A program made the position numbers and the translations under genes. A stretch of DNA of 64,000 bases from Neomoorella carbonis (GTDB taxonomy: Bacteria > Bacillota > DSM-521 > Neomoorellales > Neomoorellaceae), in contig NZ_CP136420.1 in the NCBI RefSeq assembly GCF_045278715.1, positions 1,550,001-1,614,000 of the forward strand, written 5' to 3'. The notes beneath the pieces were generated by a model. It worked only from the letters and a program-made list of their open reading frames with translations, had not been told where the DNA came from and made no database searches. Shown here one piece after another: positions 57,611-64,000 of the stretch (its first letter is position 1; every line of letters starts with the position of its first letter).

Positions 57611-58384
57611 TTAATTTACCTTGGCCCCTATTCTGAGTTTATCGGCGATCATAGCAATAAATTCTGAGTTTGTCGGTTTGCCTCTTTCTACATTGATAGT
57701 ATAACCAAAGAACTTATTCATCATCTCTACGTTACCCCGGTCCCAGGCCAACTCGATGGCATGGCGGATGGCGCGCTCCACCCGGCTGGGCGTGGTCATA
57801 AATTTTCGCGCTACCAGGGGATAAAGCTCTTTTGTCACCGCACCTAAGAGGCTTACGTCGTCGATTACCATCAGGATGGCTTCTCGTAAGTATTGATAGC
57901 CCTTGATGTGAGCCGGAACCCCCATTTGATGGATAATCTTCGTTACTTCAACATCCATATTGCGACCGTTACGATTTACTTGGGCCGGTGCCGACGGCAG
58001 GGTGTAACCGTTGGCCAGCTGCCGCAAACGGTTGCCCAGCACTTCCAGGTCAAAGGGTTTAAGTATGTAATAATCGGCCCCCAGCTCCATGGAACGCATA
58101 GTCATGCTCTCCTGGCCTAAAGCCGTAAGGATAACTATTTTCGGCCGCGGTTCGTAGTTTAAATCGTTGAGCCGTTCCAGGACACTGATACCGTCAAGAT
58201 GCGGCATAATAATATCTAGAATTACCACGTCCGGCTCCTGTTCCTGGATAAGCTGCAGGGTTTCATGGCCATTATGGGCTATCCCCGACAAAATGAAATC
58301 CTGCTGCTCATTAAAAAATTCCTCTAGTACTTCACAAAATTCCCGATTATCATCGGCGATTAATACTTTAATGGGGTCTTTCAT
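57611..58384 (-). CDS. spo0A: Sporulation master regulator Spo0A
   Basis: This 257-residue response regulator has a receiver domain with the acidic pocket (LIADDN), phosphoacceptor Asp in VVILDIIMPHLDG, Thr in VILTALG and Lys in YILKPFD. The C-terminal DNA-binding domain contains TPSRVERAIRHAIELAWDRG, diagnostic of Spo0A. Phosphorylated Spo0A commits the cell to sporulation. The AGGAGG site lies 14 bases from the ATG, longer than usual. Confidence 0.98.
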   Translation of the reverse strand: MKDPIKVLIADDNREFCEVLEEFFNEQQDFILSGIAHNGHETLQLIQEQEPDVVILDIIMPHLDGISVLERLNDLNYEPRPKIVILTALGQESMTMRSMELGADYYILKPFDLEVLGNRLRQLANGYTLPSAPAQVNRNGRNMDVEVTKIIHQMGVPAHIKGYQYLREAILMVIDDVSLLGAVTKELYPLVARKFMTTPSRVERAIRHAIELAWDRGNVEMMNKFFGYTINVERGKPTNSEFIAMIADKLRIGAKVN

Positions 58385-58433
58385 TGTATTTCATCCCGCC
58401 TCCTAAAGACCCGTGTCATTTTAGTCGAGATAG

Positions 58434-58442
58434 TTTTCGACG
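58434..58442 (-). promoter_or_regulatory. Possible 0A box upstream of spo0A
   Basis: GTCGAAAA on the minus strand matches the 0A-box core (TGTCGAA) except for the first base, about 55 bases before the ATG. Self-regulation of spo0A is known in Bacillus. The match is short and unsupported otherwise. Confidence 0.3.
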
Positions 58443-58490
58443 CCAATGGGGGATAATCCTTCCAATCGCATAAAGAGGCAAAACTTTTGG

Positions 58491-59804
58491 TTATCCAACA
58501 TCAAATTCCATTATATGTAAATTCCCAGGGGATTCGACGGCAGTTCCCCTGGTCGGTGAGACAAGATCTGTTTCCTGCAGCATCCATTCGGCCAGTACGC
58601 CGTAGCCCCTGGTAGGATCGTTAATAAACACATGGGTTACAGCTCCCACCAGTTGCCCATCCTGGATAATGGGACTGCCGCTCATACCCTGGATAATTCC
58701 CCCTGTTAAGGCCAGCAGCCGGGGATCGGTTATCCGTAAGATAAGTCCTCTACCGCTGGCTCGCTGGTGGAGCATTACCCGTTCTATCTCCACCTGAAAC
58801 CTTTCTACCTTCTCTCCCTCAACTACTGTTAAGATTTCGGCCGGCCCCGGGCGCACCGTCTCCGCCAGGGCAACCGGCAAAGGCGAGGTAAAATAGCCCG
58901 GAATATTACCAGTTATTGTCCCAAATATACCAACTGTGGTATTCTTCTGGATTGTACCGCTAAAACTGCTGTTTTCCAGGAAAACACCTATTTTTTCCCC
59001 CGGCTGGCCCCGTCTCCCCTGATGAATCCCCTGGATGGCGGCCGCGACAATCCGGCCGCCGCTGACATTTATTCCCGTCTGGCCGTCGCCGGTAACCATA
59101 TGCCCTAAAGCGCCGAAGATATTCTTGTCCCGGTCATAAAAGGTTAACGTACCGACACCGGCGGTACTATCCCGGACAAAGATGCCGATCCGGTACCGCC
59201 CCGTCTCCCGGCAGTACAGGGGCTGGATATTTAAGCTTAACAAACGCTCATCTCTTCTGACCGTTAGCTTTAAAGGGCGATTGGCCCGGCCGGCAGCATC
59301 GATCAAAGAGGCCACTTCCTGATCGCTGCTAACTTTTTGGCCATCAATGGCTATGATAGTATCACCTATTTCCAGGCCGCCCTGCCGCGCCGGGTAAAGC
59401 TTGTTGCCCTGATCGTCCGTTACGGCTGCCTGGCCCACGACCATTACCCCTTCTGTTTTTAGCAGGACGCCAATGGCCTGGCCGCCGGGAAAGACACTGA
59501 CCGGCTGGACCATCTGCACGGTAATATTTTTCAGGGGAATAAGGCCAAATAATTTCAATTGTAGCTGCCACCAGCCCGGGCGACCCTGGCCGGACGTACT
59601 GGTTTCATCCAGGCTGTTAACCTGCACTTCTACCTGCCGGGCCAGGCCCGGCGGTAGTTCCCAGTTCAGCTTAAAAGGCGCCGCCGTTGACAGGCGCAGC
59701 ATCTGGGGCAGACTAAAAAAGCCGCGTACCGGCGGGAGCATTCCTCCATACAATAACAATGCCGCCAGCACCAGGCCGAGAACCTGGTGCCCCAGGCGTT
59801 TCAA
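58491..59804 (-). CDS. spoIVB: SpoIVB peptidase
   Basis: The product (437 residues) is the forespore-secreted serine protease that triggers pro-sigma-K processing. It has an N-terminal membrane anchor (about 8-25), a PDZ domain (about 110-195, GLEIGDTIIAIDGQKV), the catalytic His in GALGHMVTG, and the catalytic Ser in IIQGMSGSPIIQDG. A GGGGGTGG site indicates a TTG start at 59804 rather than the ATG 15 bases upstream. The recN-spoIVB-spo0A order is conserved in spore formers. Confidence 0.95.
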   Translation of the reverse strand: MKRLGHQVLGLVLAALLLYGGMLPPVRGFFSLPQMLRLSTAAPFKLNWELPPGLARQVEVQVNSLDETSTSGQGRPGWWQLQLKLFGLIPLKNITVQMVQPVSVFPGGQAIGVLLKTEGVMVVGQAAVTDDQGNKLYPARQGGLEIGDTIIAIDGQKVSSDQEVASLIDAAGRANRPLKLTVRRDERLLSLNIQPLYCRETGRYRIGIFVRDSTAGVGTLTFYDRDKNIFGALGHMVTGDGQTGINVSGGRIVAAAIQGIHQGRRGQPGEKIGVFLENSSFSGTIQKNTTVGIFGTITGNIPGYFTSPLPVALAETVRPGPAEILTVVEGEKVERFQVEIERVMLHQRASGRGLILRITDPRLLALTGGIIQGMSGSPIIQDGQLVGAVTHVFINDPTRGYGVLAEWMLQETDLVSPTRGTAVESPGNLHIMEFDVG

Positions 59805-59845
59805 GGGCACCACCCCCATTCAGGGATTTTATTTTTGCTTTCTAA

Positions 59846-59897
59846 ACATAAAATAACCTCAGGCCGTTGCTTTTATGCTGTTAAAAACGTCCTGAGG
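59846..59897 (-). terminator. Terminator-like hairpin between recN and spoIVB
   Basis: CCTCAGG and CCTGAGG, with an inner CGTTTTTA/TAAAAGCAACG pairing, form a long hairpin followed on the minus strand by TTATTTTATG. It would separate recN from the forespore gene spoIVB. Confidence 0.5.
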
Positions 59898-59968
59898 AGG
59901 AGATATAGCCTGCATTAGGAAGTGTTCAGGGGCTAATTTACGATTTTTAAATGTCATTAACATAAATT

Positions 59969-61645
59969 TCATTTTTTGGCCCGTGACTGTTCTAAAAGGG
60001 TGGCCGCATGCTCCCTGGCAATGGGGCTTGTTTCTCCGGATAACAACCGGGCCAGTTCTTCTACCCTGGCCTCACCCGTTAATTTTTCGACTCTGGTAAA
60101 GGTGCGTCCGCCCTGGACAACCTTACTAACCCGGTAATGCTGCCCGGCAATGCCGGCCAGCTGCGCCGAGTGGGTAACGCAGAGAACCTGATGGCGCCGG
60201 CCGATGGCCGCCAGGGTTTCAGCCACCGCACGGGCGGCAGCACCACCCACCCCGGCATCAATTTCGTCAAAAATTAAAGTCGGGATCGCGTCGACACCGG
60301 CTAAAATACTCTTACAGGCCAGCATTACCCGGGCCATTTCACCACCTGAGGCAATCTGGGCCAGGGGACGGCTCCCTTCTCCGGGATTGGGCTGGAAGAG
60401 AAATGTTATCGTATCCATACCCGCAGGGCCGGGCCGGGAGGCTTCTGTACAGGCTATCGTTACCCGGGCTGCCGGCATGGCCATGTCGTGCAAAACAGAG
60501 GTTATCGCCGCAGCTATTTTTTGCGCGGCCTCCAGACGCTGCCGGCGTAAACGCAGGGCTGCTTCCCGGTATCTGGCTTCGGCTGCTGCCAATTCTTTTT
60601 CCAGGGTCGCAGCCCGGGCCGCCCTTTGTTCCAGTTCCTCCAAAGCTGCCGCCGTTTCCGCCTGGTATTGTAAAATTGCCGCAATATCGGCACCATATTT
60701 ACGCTTTAAGTTTTTAATCAATTCCAGTCGTTCCTCAATCTCTTTTAATCTCTGCGGGTCATATTCCAGCTTTTCCTCATAGCGGCGCATACCGCGGGCT
60801 ACCTCTTCCACCTGGGCGGCGGCAGCTTCAAGCAAATTTTGCCATGAGTTTAGGCCGGCGTCAATGGCAGCCATGGTCGCTAGAATTGCCGCTGCCTGGC
60901 TGATGCGGTCATAGGCCGCCCTGCCTTCTTCCCCAAAAAGGGCGGCGTAAACTGCTGCAGCCCCTTCAGCCAGCCTGGCCGCATTATTCAGGATCTCCCG
61001 TTCCCGGAGTAATTCTTCCTCTTCACCCGGGCTTAAATTGGCGGCAGTTATTTCCTTGAGCTGGTAAGCCAAGAGGTCGCGCTGCCGTTCCCTTGCCGCC
61101 GCGTCGCCGCCGAGTTCTTCCAGCTCATTTTGTAAATTCTGCCATTTTATGTAAAGTTCTTTAACTTGCGCCCTCAGGTCCATTAAACCTGCTACGCCGT
61201 CAAGGAGATCCATCTGGGAAGCGGGCCTCAAGATGGACTGGTAGGCGTGCTGGCCGTGAATATCGACCAGCAGCTGGCCAATTCTCTGGTACATACTTAA
61301 AGTGAGACTGCGGCCGTTAACGCGGCAGCTGTGCCGGCCGCTGCGGCTGATTTCCCGGCTGAGCAAAAGGCTGCCGTCGGCCTCAACTGGGACACCAAAT
61401 TCGGCCAGGACTTCTTCCAGTCCAGGTATGCCGGCGGTCTGAAAAAGCCCGCGCACCAGGGCTCGTTCGGCGCCGGCACGAATATACTCCGCTGAAGCCC
61501 GCGCCCCCACCAGCAGCCCCACGGCATCAACAATGATAGACTTACCGGCGCCGGTTTCTCCCGTGAGGACCGTTAGCCCGGGTTCCAGGTCCAGCTGCAG
61601 GGATTCGATCAGGGCAAAATTTTCGATTTGCAGTTCCTGGAGCAT
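59969..61645 (-). CDS. recN: DNA repair protein RecN
   Basis: This 558-residue SMC-like ATPase acts early in double-strand break repair. Walker A TGETGAGKSIIVDAVG is near the start, two long coiled coils (about 150-380) flank the centre, and the signature LASGGEMARVMLA and Walker B PTLIFDEIDAGVGG lie at the C-terminus. The GGGAAGGGTGAGG site supports ATG 61645, four bases after argR. Confidence 0.96.
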   Translation of the reverse strand: MLQELQIENFALIESLQLDLEPGLTVLTGETGAGKSIIVDAVGLLVGARASAEYIRAGAERALVRGLFQTAGIPGLEEVLAEFGVPVEADGSLLLSREISRSGRHSCRVNGRSLTLSMYQRIGQLLVDIHGQHAYQSILRPASQMDLLDGVAGLMDLRAQVKELYIKWQNLQNELEELGGDAAARERQRDLLAYQLKEITAANLSPGEEEELLREREILNNAARLAEGAAAVYAALFGEEGRAAYDRISQAAAILATMAAIDAGLNSWQNLLEAAAAQVEEVARGMRRYEEKLEYDPQRLKEIEERLELIKNLKRKYGADIAAILQYQAETAAALEELEQRAARAATLEKELAAAEARYREAALRLRRQRLEAAQKIAAAITSVLHDMAMPAARVTIACTEASRPGPAGMDTITFLFQPNPGEGSRPLAQIASGGEMARVMLACKSILAGVDAIPTLIFDEIDAGVGGAAARAVAETLAAIGRRHQVLCVTHSAQLAGIAGQHYRVSKVVQGGRTFTRVEKLTGEARVEELARLLSGETSPIAREHAATLLEQSRAKK

Positions 61646-61649
61646 GGCC

Positions 61650-62108
61650 TCACCCTTCCCTGAGCTCATCAAAGCGCTTTAAGACCTCAGCCACGGCTTC
61701 TTTGGGTTTAACAATGACCAGGATGGTATCATCCCCGGCTACCGTTCCTATAATCTCCGGCCAGGCCACGTTATCCAGGCAGGAGGCAACGGCATGGGCC
61801 GTCCCCGGCAGGGTGCGGATTAAAATCAAGTTTTCACTGTCGTCTACCTTAACCACAGAATCTTGAAAGAGGCGCTGCAAGCGGCCATAGACGTTCACCG
61901 GGGGTTGTCCCGGCGGTGCGGCGTAGCGATAAAGATTCTCCCCTGCCGGCACTTTCACCAGGCCCAGTTCTTTAATATCCCTGGAAACGGTAGCCTGCGT
62001 CACCTTAAGTCCGTGCTTGATGAGTTCCCGGGCCAGCTGTTCCTGGGTAGTTACCGGGGTCCTGGATATAATTTCCAGGATCAGCTGCTGGCGCCTGGCT
62101 TTCGTCAT
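61650..62108 (-). CDS. argR: Arginine repressor ArgR
   Basis: The 152-residue hexameric regulator represses arginine synthesis genes. The N-terminal winged helix (about 1-70) includes TQATVSRDIKELGLVKV. The C-terminal arginine-binding domain has GTAHAVASCLD and GTVAGDDTILVI, with the Asp pair that contacts arginine. GGGGGGAG precedes the ATG. Its first 104 bases are also read in another frame as the end of nadK. Confidence 0.95.
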   Translation of the reverse strand: MTKARRQQLILEIISRTPVTTQEQLARELIKHGLKVTQATVSRDIKELGLVKVPAGENLYRYAAPPGQPPVNVYGRLQRLFQDSVVKVDDSENLILIRTLPGTAHAVASCLDNVAWPEIIGTVAGDDTILVIVKPKEAVAEVLKRFDELREG

Positions 62109-62964
62109 AATGCCGGCTCCCCCCTTCCCGCAATTTTTCCCGTACCAGGCTGTAAAAGGTGTTATTTTTTAAACGAATCAGGCGCGTAGGTACTTCCCAT
62201 CGCGTCACGGTAACGACGTCGCCATTCTCCAGGCGCCATCCCTGCTGGCCGTCAACAGTAAGCATGACTTCCGCTCCCTGGGCGTGCACATGGACCCTGA
62301 TCTGCTGTTCCGCCGGTACAACCAGCGGCCGGCTGTAAAGGGTATGGGGACAGATGGGCGTCAAAATCATCACCTGCAGCTGCGGTGATACCAGGGGCCC
62401 GCCGGCCGACAGGGAATAAGCCGTGGAACCCGTAGGTGAAGAGATAATAAGGCCGTCAGCCGGGTAAGTGTCCAGGTAAGCCGGGCCGATATAAACCTCC
62501 AGGCGGAGCATGCGGGAAAAGGCGCCCTTGGTAATTACCACGTCATTTAAGGCCTGGCAGTAGAGCACCCGGTCCGGGCGCCTGACGGCTCCTTGGAGCA
62601 TCATTCGCTCTTCCAGGCGGTAATCACCGGCCAGGAGCTTATCCAGGGCGGGATAAAGTTCCGCCAGCTCAATTTCGGTTAAAAACCCCAGGTGACCAAG
62701 GTTGACGCCGAGGATGGGCGTAGCGGCACCGGCAACTATCCGCGCCGCCCGCAGGAGGGTGCCGTCACCACCTAAAGCTAAAAGGCAGTCGGCACCTGCC
62801 AGCTCTTTTTCCGGCACACCTTTTTCCGGGCAACCCAGGGCGGCAGCTTTGCTGGTGGATACCAGTACCTTCGCACCGCGGTCTTCCAGGTAGGCCATGA
62901 TTTCCAGGGCTACTTCCCTTGCCCTCGGCTTATCCAGGTTGGCCACCATACCTATCTGCTGCAA
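62005..62964 (-). CDS. nadK: NAD kinase with a C-terminal extension overlapping argR
   Basis: The enzyme (319 residues from the chosen start) makes NADP from NAD and ATP. Motifs are LALGGDGTLLRAAR, GVNLGHLGFLTE and SSPTGSTAYSLSAGGP. The GGGGGAG site favours the TTG at 62964 (MQQIGMVANLDK). The fold normally ends near LVREKLREGG, about residue 282. Some 36 more codons, Pro/Gly/Asn-rich, run 104 bases into argR. This tail is either a lineage-specific extension or the result of losing the normal stop. Confidence 0.95.
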   Translation of the reverse strand: MQQIGMVANLDKPRAREVALEIMAYLEDRGAKVLVSTSKAAALGCPEKGVPEKELAGADCLLALGGDGTLLRAARIVAGAATPILGVNLGHLGFLTEIELAELYPALDKLLAGDYRLEERMMLQGAVRRPDRVLYCQALNDVVITKGAFSRMLRLEVYIGPAYLDTYPADGLIISSPTGSTAYSLSAGGPLVSPQLQVMILTPICPHTLYSRPLVVPAEQQIRVHVHAQGAEVMLTVDGQQGWRLENGDVVTVTRWEVPTRLIRLKNNTFYSLVREKLREGGSRHYDESQAPAADPGNYIQDPGNYPGTAGPGTHQART

Positions 62965-62984
62965 TTGACTCCCCCGCTTCAAAT

Positions 62985-63794
62985 CTAACGCACTTCCTGA
63001 TGGGCTGCAGCTACTACCTGTTCAATCAGGTGCTGCCAGTCTCCTGTTGCCAGCCCCTGGCCTTTTAAGCCCAGCCAAAGGAGGAATTCCAGGTTGCCCT
63101 CCGGGCCGCTAATGGGGGACCAGGTCAAACCATATATTTTTAAACCCAACCCGGTTACCGCGGTCATTACTTCTTTTAAAACCTCCCGGTGCACGGCCGG
63201 GTCGCGCACAACTCCTTTTTTACCGACCCGGCCCGGGCCGGCTTCAAACTGGGGCTTGACCAGGGCAATAATCTCCCCCTCCGGTTTAAGGCAGCGGAGA
63301 ACGGCCGGCAGGACTTTCGCCAGGGAAATGAAGGCCACATCAATGGTGGCCATGTCAACCGGCTCCCCCAGGTTATCCCGTTCCAGGTAACGGGCGTTGG
63401 TCCTTTCCAGGACAATTACCCGCGGATCCTGGCGCAGCGACCAGGCCAGCTGGCCGTAACCGACATCTACGGCATAGACCCGCGCGGCGCCGTGTTTAAG
63501 GGCACAGTCGGTAAAGCCTCCGGTGGACGCGCCCACATCCAGGATTACTTTATGGTGCAAATCAATATTAAAAACCTTTAAGGCCTTCTCCAGCTTTAAG
63601 CCGCCGCGGCTGACGTAAGGCAGGGGCTGGCCGGTAAGGCGTATCTCCGCATCAACCGGGACCCTCTCCCCGGGCTTGTCTACCGGGATATTGTTGACCA
63701 GCACCTCGCCAGCCATAATAGCCGCCCGGGCCTGCTGGCGGCTGCCAAACAGTCCCCGCTGTATCAGCAGGACGTCCAGTCGTTGCCTAGCCAC
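62985..63794 (-). CDS. tlyA: TlyA-family rRNA methyltransferase/hemolysin-like protein
   Basis: The 269-residue protein has an N-terminal S4 RNA-binding domain (RLDVLLIQRGLFGSRQQARA) and an FtsJ-like SAM methyltransferase domain (VILDVGASTGGFTDCAL, then VDVGYGQLAW and ALVKPQFEAG). TlyA 2'-O-methylates rRNA. The start is GTG, overlapping the dxs end by 8 bases. The dxs-tlyA-nadK-argR-recN order is typical of Firmicutes. Confidence 0.93.
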   Translation of the reverse strand: MARQRLDVLLIQRGLFGSRQQARAAIMAGEVLVNNIPVDKPGERVPVDAEIRLTGQPLPYVSRGGLKLEKALKVFNIDLHHKVILDVGASTGGFTDCALKHGAARVYAVDVGYGQLAWSLRQDPRVIVLERTNARYLERDNLGEPVDMATIDVAFISLAKVLPAVLRCLKPEGEIIALVKPQFEAGPGRVGKKGVVRDPAVHREVLKEVMTAVTGLGLKIYGLTWSPISGPEGNLEFLLWLGLKGQGLATGDWQHLIEQVVAAAHQEVR

Positions 63795-64000
63795 CGGAAA
63801 TCTCCCTGGTACCCAATTTACGCCTGGTAAGCATCGGCTCTCCCTCCAACACCTGCTGGACGGCCTTGACGATCCCCGCCGGCGTCAAACCTAAGTGTTC
63901 CCGTAAAACGGCCGCTTTACCCTGGCGGACAAACTGGTCCTTGATCCCCAGGCATTGCACCCTCGTCCTCACCATACCTCTGGCAGCCAGCAATTCCAGG
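63787..64000 (-). CDS. dxs: 1-deoxy-D-xylulose-5-phosphate synthase, C-terminal fragment
   Basis: Only the last 70 codons are in the window; the gene continues past the right edge. The peptide LELLAARGMV, then LGIKDQFVRQGKAAVLREHL and GLTPAGIV, matches the transketolase C-terminal domain end of DXS, the first enzyme of the MEP isoprenoid pathway. Position before tlyA supports the call. Confidence 0.85.
   Translation of the reverse strand, partial: LELLAARGMVRTRVQCLGIKDQFVRQGKAAVLREHLGLTPAGIVKAVQQVLEGEPMLTRRKLGTREISGG

Noticed and set aside
1..64000. CRISPR arrays, tRNA/rRNA genes, prophage or intact insertion sequences
   Set aside because: No regularly spaced repeats, tRNA-like cloverleaf ends, rRNA sequence, phage structural genes or transposase were seen. 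XerD has housekeeping length and context.

Overview
The window reads as one chromosome segment of a thermophilic, spore-forming, anaerobic Firmicute. The best fit is an acetogen of the Moorella group. This rests on a trimeric HydABC-type [FeFe]-hydrogenase together with the spore genes spo0A, spoIVB, spoIIM, spoIIAA/AB/sigF, dacF, cotJABC, a GerA-type receptor and an alpha/beta SASP. The genus is an inference. No rRNA, tRNA, CRISPR array or intact transposase was found.

Layout. 1-1.5 kb: the start of a Tat-exported protein, then cotJABC. 1.7-2.7 kb: a fluoride riboswitch and two crcB/fluC genes. 2.7-8.4 kb: a DegS-like histidine kinase divergent from hydCBA. 8.5-13.2 kb: a germinant-receptor locus with the permease gene divergent from the other subunits, then a SASP gene. 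13.3-16.3 kb: an MntR-like regulator facing feoA and a feoB split into two genes. 16.5-19.1 kb: a DUF3343 protein with a cysteine-desulfurase-like enzyme, then an MNT/HEPN pair. 19.2-21.5 kb: an enoate-reductase-like flavoenzyme behind a cobalamin riboswitch. 21.8-26.8 kb: a compact cyclic-di-GMP locus in which a CBS-GGDEF cyclase gene lies between a surface-protein gene and a chemoreceptor gene, each preceded by a c-di-GMP-I (GEMM) riboswitch. 26.8-31 kb: a 253-bp dispersed repeat, a GH18 hydrolase, a FliK-like/FlhB-C pair, and a Mn-riboswitch-controlled UPF0016 exporter. 31-35.3 kb: an operon with an ECF sigma factor, a probable anti-sigma, a NEW3 protein and an ABC exporter. 35.4-40.1 kb: OsmC, then a SWIM/SNF2 pair. 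40.2-43.8 kb: a ChrB-N protein, a P-type ATPase and a coiled-coil membrane protein behind a palindromic operator. 43.9-50.5 kb: mixed metabolism (aminotransferase, FAH-family enzyme, dodecin, YjbQ, YheO, RidA, UxaA-type lyase) and a decayed MNT/HepT module. 50.6-64 kb: the conserved sporulation and housekeeping block sigF-spoIIAB-spoIIAA-dacF-[repeat]-deoB-xerD-spoIIM-nudF-spo0A-spoIVB-recN-argR-nadK-tlyA-dxs, all on the minus strand.

The strongest themes are RNA-level control and metal or ion homeostasis. There are five riboswitches in 31 kb (fluoride, cobalamin, two c-di-GMP, manganese). The most interesting points are the c-di-GMP locus (one output gene has a near-perfect sigma-D promoter whose predicted start sits at the riboswitch), the two copies of a 253-bp repeat carrying conserved AGGA-loop hairpins, the cobalamin riboswitch that looks separated from its original gene, and two eroded MNT/HEPN modules.
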